Notes under the pieces: generated by a model
What the model was told of the DNA's origin: nothing
Seen by the model: the letters and a program-made list of their open reading frames with translations, nothing else
Databases searched by the model: none
Assembly: GCA_001872265.1 (NCBI GenBank)
Contig: MNWE01000030.1
Span: forward strand, 1 to 20,733
Origin: Parcubacteria group bacterium CG1_02_39_15
GTDB lineage: Bacteria > Patescibacteriota > Minisyncoccia > Minisyncoccales > Paceibacteraceae
DNA length: 20,733 nucleotides
Direction: 5' to 3'
Shown: positions 19,115 to 20,733 of the stretch, in pieces
Layout: each line of letters opens with the position of its first letter
Position numbering within the stretch: the stretch's first letter is position 1
Program-made: the position numbers and the translations under genes

Positions 19115-20599
19115 TTAAATAGGTCTAATATCAGCTTCCTCTTGCAATTCTTTGATGTTTTTAAATCCTTGTTTTTGCAAACTTTGTTTAACTCCGATGA
19201 TCAGTTTTGGTAAAAAATCGTAGCCTGAGCCGCGATAAGGTACTTTTGTAACAATTCCCTCGGGGATTTTTATTTTCACTTTATCTACGGCATATCTTAC
19301 GGCTGATGTCCCCTCCATTGCCTCCAAAGACCCCATGCCTCGATATTTCTTAACCATTTTGTTTTTCTCATAATCAAATTCTGGAGACCCTGGCGATTCG
19401 TCTAAACCCGCTAATAAGCTTCCCATCATGCAAGTTTTTGCGCCCAAGGCCAGGGCTTTACTAATATCTCCCGGCTTTTTTGCGCTTTCCCCTACTTCAT
19501 CTATAATTTTTATCCCGCCATCGGCAATTAGCGGGACAAAACCATATTTCGGTTCTAATCTCTTTGCCTCTTGGCTGCAATCCCAGATTGCCGAGGCCTG
19601 GGCCCTACCCGTGCCTAACTCCTGCTGGGTGATGCAAGCCGCTCCCGGCCCCATGCCAATTTTAATAGCATCACAATATTCAAATCCTCCCTGTATTATC
19701 TCTCTCACCATTTCAGCTGAACCAACATTGCCTATTACCACTTCCAAACCAGGAAAGTTTTCTTTGCAGTATTTGGCGATTTCAAGCTGTTCTCTAAAAA
19801 CAACGCTGGCCTCAATAACGATTCCATCTATGCCCGCCTCATGCGCCTTTTGCATTCTTTCTTTAGCTAACTTTAACCTTCCTTCAACCGCAACAAATGT
19901 TCTTAGCTGCTTATTTTCATTCTTTGTCGCCAAAGGAAACTGTTCGTTTTTTCTGATATCAGAATCGGTAACCAAGGCCGCCACTTTGTCTTCCTCGTCA
20001 ATAATTATTAAAGTGTCTAAATTATTGCTTCTTAAAATTTTGTTGGCGGCGTCCAGGTTGTTCTTGTCCACTGTCTCTGATTTTTTTGCCACTATCAGCT
20101 TTTCTCTCGGGGTCATCACCTCTTTTAACTTTGTTCCAAAATCTTGACGGTACCTAACATTTCGATGAGTAACAATTCCGACTAATTTTGAGCTTAAAGT
20201 TCCGCCTTCCGTAACTGGGGTGCTGAAAAAACCATATTTATCTGCGATATCATAAACGTCTTTAATAGTGTTCTGGGGAGATAGAACGACTGGATTAAAA
20301 ACAAATCCCGCCTCAAATCTTTTTACTTTCTCTGCTTCTTCAATTTGTTCATTGATGGTTGGAAAATTATAATGAATTACCCCTATCCCGCCCATCAAAG
20401 CCATCATAACCGCCATCTTTGATTCGGTAACCGTATCCATGGGAGCGGAAACAAAAGGGGCTTTCAAAACTATTTTTTTTGTAAAATTGGCAGTCAAATC
20501 AACCTCATCTCTTTCAAAATCAGGAAGGCGATTGGTAACCAGAGTAATGTCCTTGTACCAGAATTCTTTATTTTGTAGGTCTTGATGCAATTTTGCCAT
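19115..20599 (-). CDS. guaB: Inosine-5'-monophosphate dehydrogenase
   Basis: 494 residues of the TIM-barrel IMPDH with a central pair of CBS domains (about residues 105-220; FNPVVLSPQNTIKDVYDIADKYGFFSTPV and VMTPREKLIVAKKSETVDKNNLDAANKIL). The catalytic cysteine is C322 in GMGPGAACITQQELGTGRAQ, the phosphate-binding IADGGI is at 358-363, MGSLLAG (392-398) follows, and KKYRGMGSLEAM (417-428) and VPYRGSGYDF complete the flap region. It oxidises IMP to XMP with NAD+, the first committed step to GMP. The loop normally reading DTAHGHS is EASVVFR (263-269). The catalytic-loop wording (CITQ) resembles the eukaryotic type more than the common bacterial CTTR. It is followed by the PurF-like gene. ATG chosen from the family-like N-terminus; a TATAAT at 20611-20616 gives a leader of only about 5 bases. 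Confidence 0.93.
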   Translation of the reverse strand: MAKLHQDLQNKEFWYKDITLVTNRLPDFERDEVDLTANFTKKIVLKAPFVSAPMDTVTESKMAVMMALMGGIGVIHYNFPTINEQIEEAEKVKRFEAGFVFNPVVLSPQNTIKDVYDIADKYGFFSTPVTEGGTLSSKLVGIVTHRNVRYRQDFGTKLKEVMTPREKLIVAKKSETVDKNNLDAANKILRSNNLDTLIIIDEEDKVAALVTDSDIRKNEQFPLATKNENKQLRTFVAVEGRLKLAKERMQKAHEAGIDGIVIEASVVFREQLEIAKYCKENFPGLEVVIGNVGSAEMVREIIQGGFEYCDAIKIGMGPGAACITQQELGTGRAQASAIWDCSQEAKRLEPKYGFVPLIADGGIKIIDEVGESAKKPGDISKALALGAKTCMMGSLLAGLDESPGSPEFDYEKNKMVKKYRGMGSLEAMEGTSAVRYAVDKVKIKIPEGIVTKVPYRGSGYDFLPKLIIGVKQSLQKQGFKNIKELQEEADIRPI

Positions 20600-20610
20600 A
20601 GGAATCTATT

Positions 20611-20616
20611 ATTATA
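20611..20616 (-). promoter_or_regulatory. Candidate -10 box for guaB
   Basis: TATAAT on the minus strand, 11 bases before the guaB ATG, so a leader of roughly 5 bases is expected. No convincing -35 is visible at 16-18 bases. It lies just past the stop of the right-edge reading frame. Confidence 0.35.
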
Positions 20617-20619
20617 CAC

Positions 20620-20733
20620 CTAAGCCGCAGCGAGGGGTAGAAAAGAGGGCTTATCCTCTTTGACCTCCTTTTTTAAACAAAGCAATTTTTGATAGAGCTC
20701 TAAATGGTTCTTTAAGAGTCGAGGCATTAAAAA
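20620..20733 (-). CDS. C-terminal end of an unidentified reading frame (partial)
   Basis: A 38-codon open frame enters from the right edge and ends in TAG at 20620-20622. It reads MPRLLKNHLELYQKLLC followed by a lysine- and glutamate-rich stretch (LKKEVKEDKPSF) and ends LPLAAA. It may start at the ATG at 20725-20727 or extend beyond the window. No family is recognised. An AAGGAGGT-like site inside it has no start codon at a usual distance and is probably just coding sequence. A hairpin AAAGAGG/CCTCTTT overlaps it. It may be the end of a real gene upstream of guaB, or chance. Confidence 0.3.
   Translation of the reverse strand, partial: FLMPRLLKNHLELYQKLLCLKKEVKEDKPSFLPLAAA

Noticed and set aside
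19428..20147. 239-codon plus-strand open frame antisense to guaB
   Set aside because: Lies wholly inside guaB; the residue mix is typical of an antisense shadow and guaB is strongly supported.
20640..20680. Ribosome site AAGGAGGT before guaB
   Set aside because: It is about 70 bases from the guaB ATG with a TATAAT in between, and no other start codon follows at a useful distance.

Overview
This window reads as a stretch of a Patescibacteria (CPR, Parcubacteria-like) chromosome. The grounds are AT-rich sequence, very short spacers, few Shine-Dalgarno sites, single-copy housekeeping genes with unusual catalytic motifs, and family-typical small proteins with no clear function. This lineage call is inference; no rRNA is present. 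There is no sign of phage, plasmid, insertion sequence, CRISPR array or tRNA gene. Apart from the tmRNA there is no gene-free stretch over 300 bases.

Layout. (1) 1-3403, minus strand: M16 peptidase -> AI-2E-type permease -> rsmI -> metG (truncated by the window edge), with a terminator-like hairpin just before metG. (2) 3474-5081, plus strand: a lone LAGLIDADG-type protein with added DNA-binding regions, flanked by minus-strand genes and overlapping the end of glyS. (3) 5074-15414, minus strand: a dense run argS -> histidine phosphatase -> ileS -> Na+/Ca2+ exchanger -> small conserved protein -> recO -> membrane-anchored surface protein -> glyS. (4) 15464-17539, plus strand: smpB, ssrA (tmRNA), infC, rpmI, rplT, ended by a clear terminator; smpB and tmRNA work together in ribosome rescue and the rest is the classic IF3-L35-L20 cluster. 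(5) 17610-20599, minus strand: guaB (IMP dehydrogenase) followed by a PurF-family protein that has lost its glutaminase residues, then the end of an unidentified reading frame at the right edge.

The most unusual signals are: (a) short repeats of the kind normally found between genes lie in frame inside rsmI, recO, ileS and probably glyS, and a palindromic one sits in a loop of the tmRNA; (b) the PurF-like protein keeps all four Fe-S cysteines but lacks the N-terminal catalytic cysteine and the oxyanion Asn-Gly, and has a changed PRPP loop; (c) a free-standing LAGLIDADG protein with both acidic catalytic residues and helix-turn-helix-like ends; (d) all three class I tRNA synthetases here depart from the HIGH signature (HLGF, GVHH, GIHH); (e) likely leaderless promoters with the same -10 to ATG spacing.
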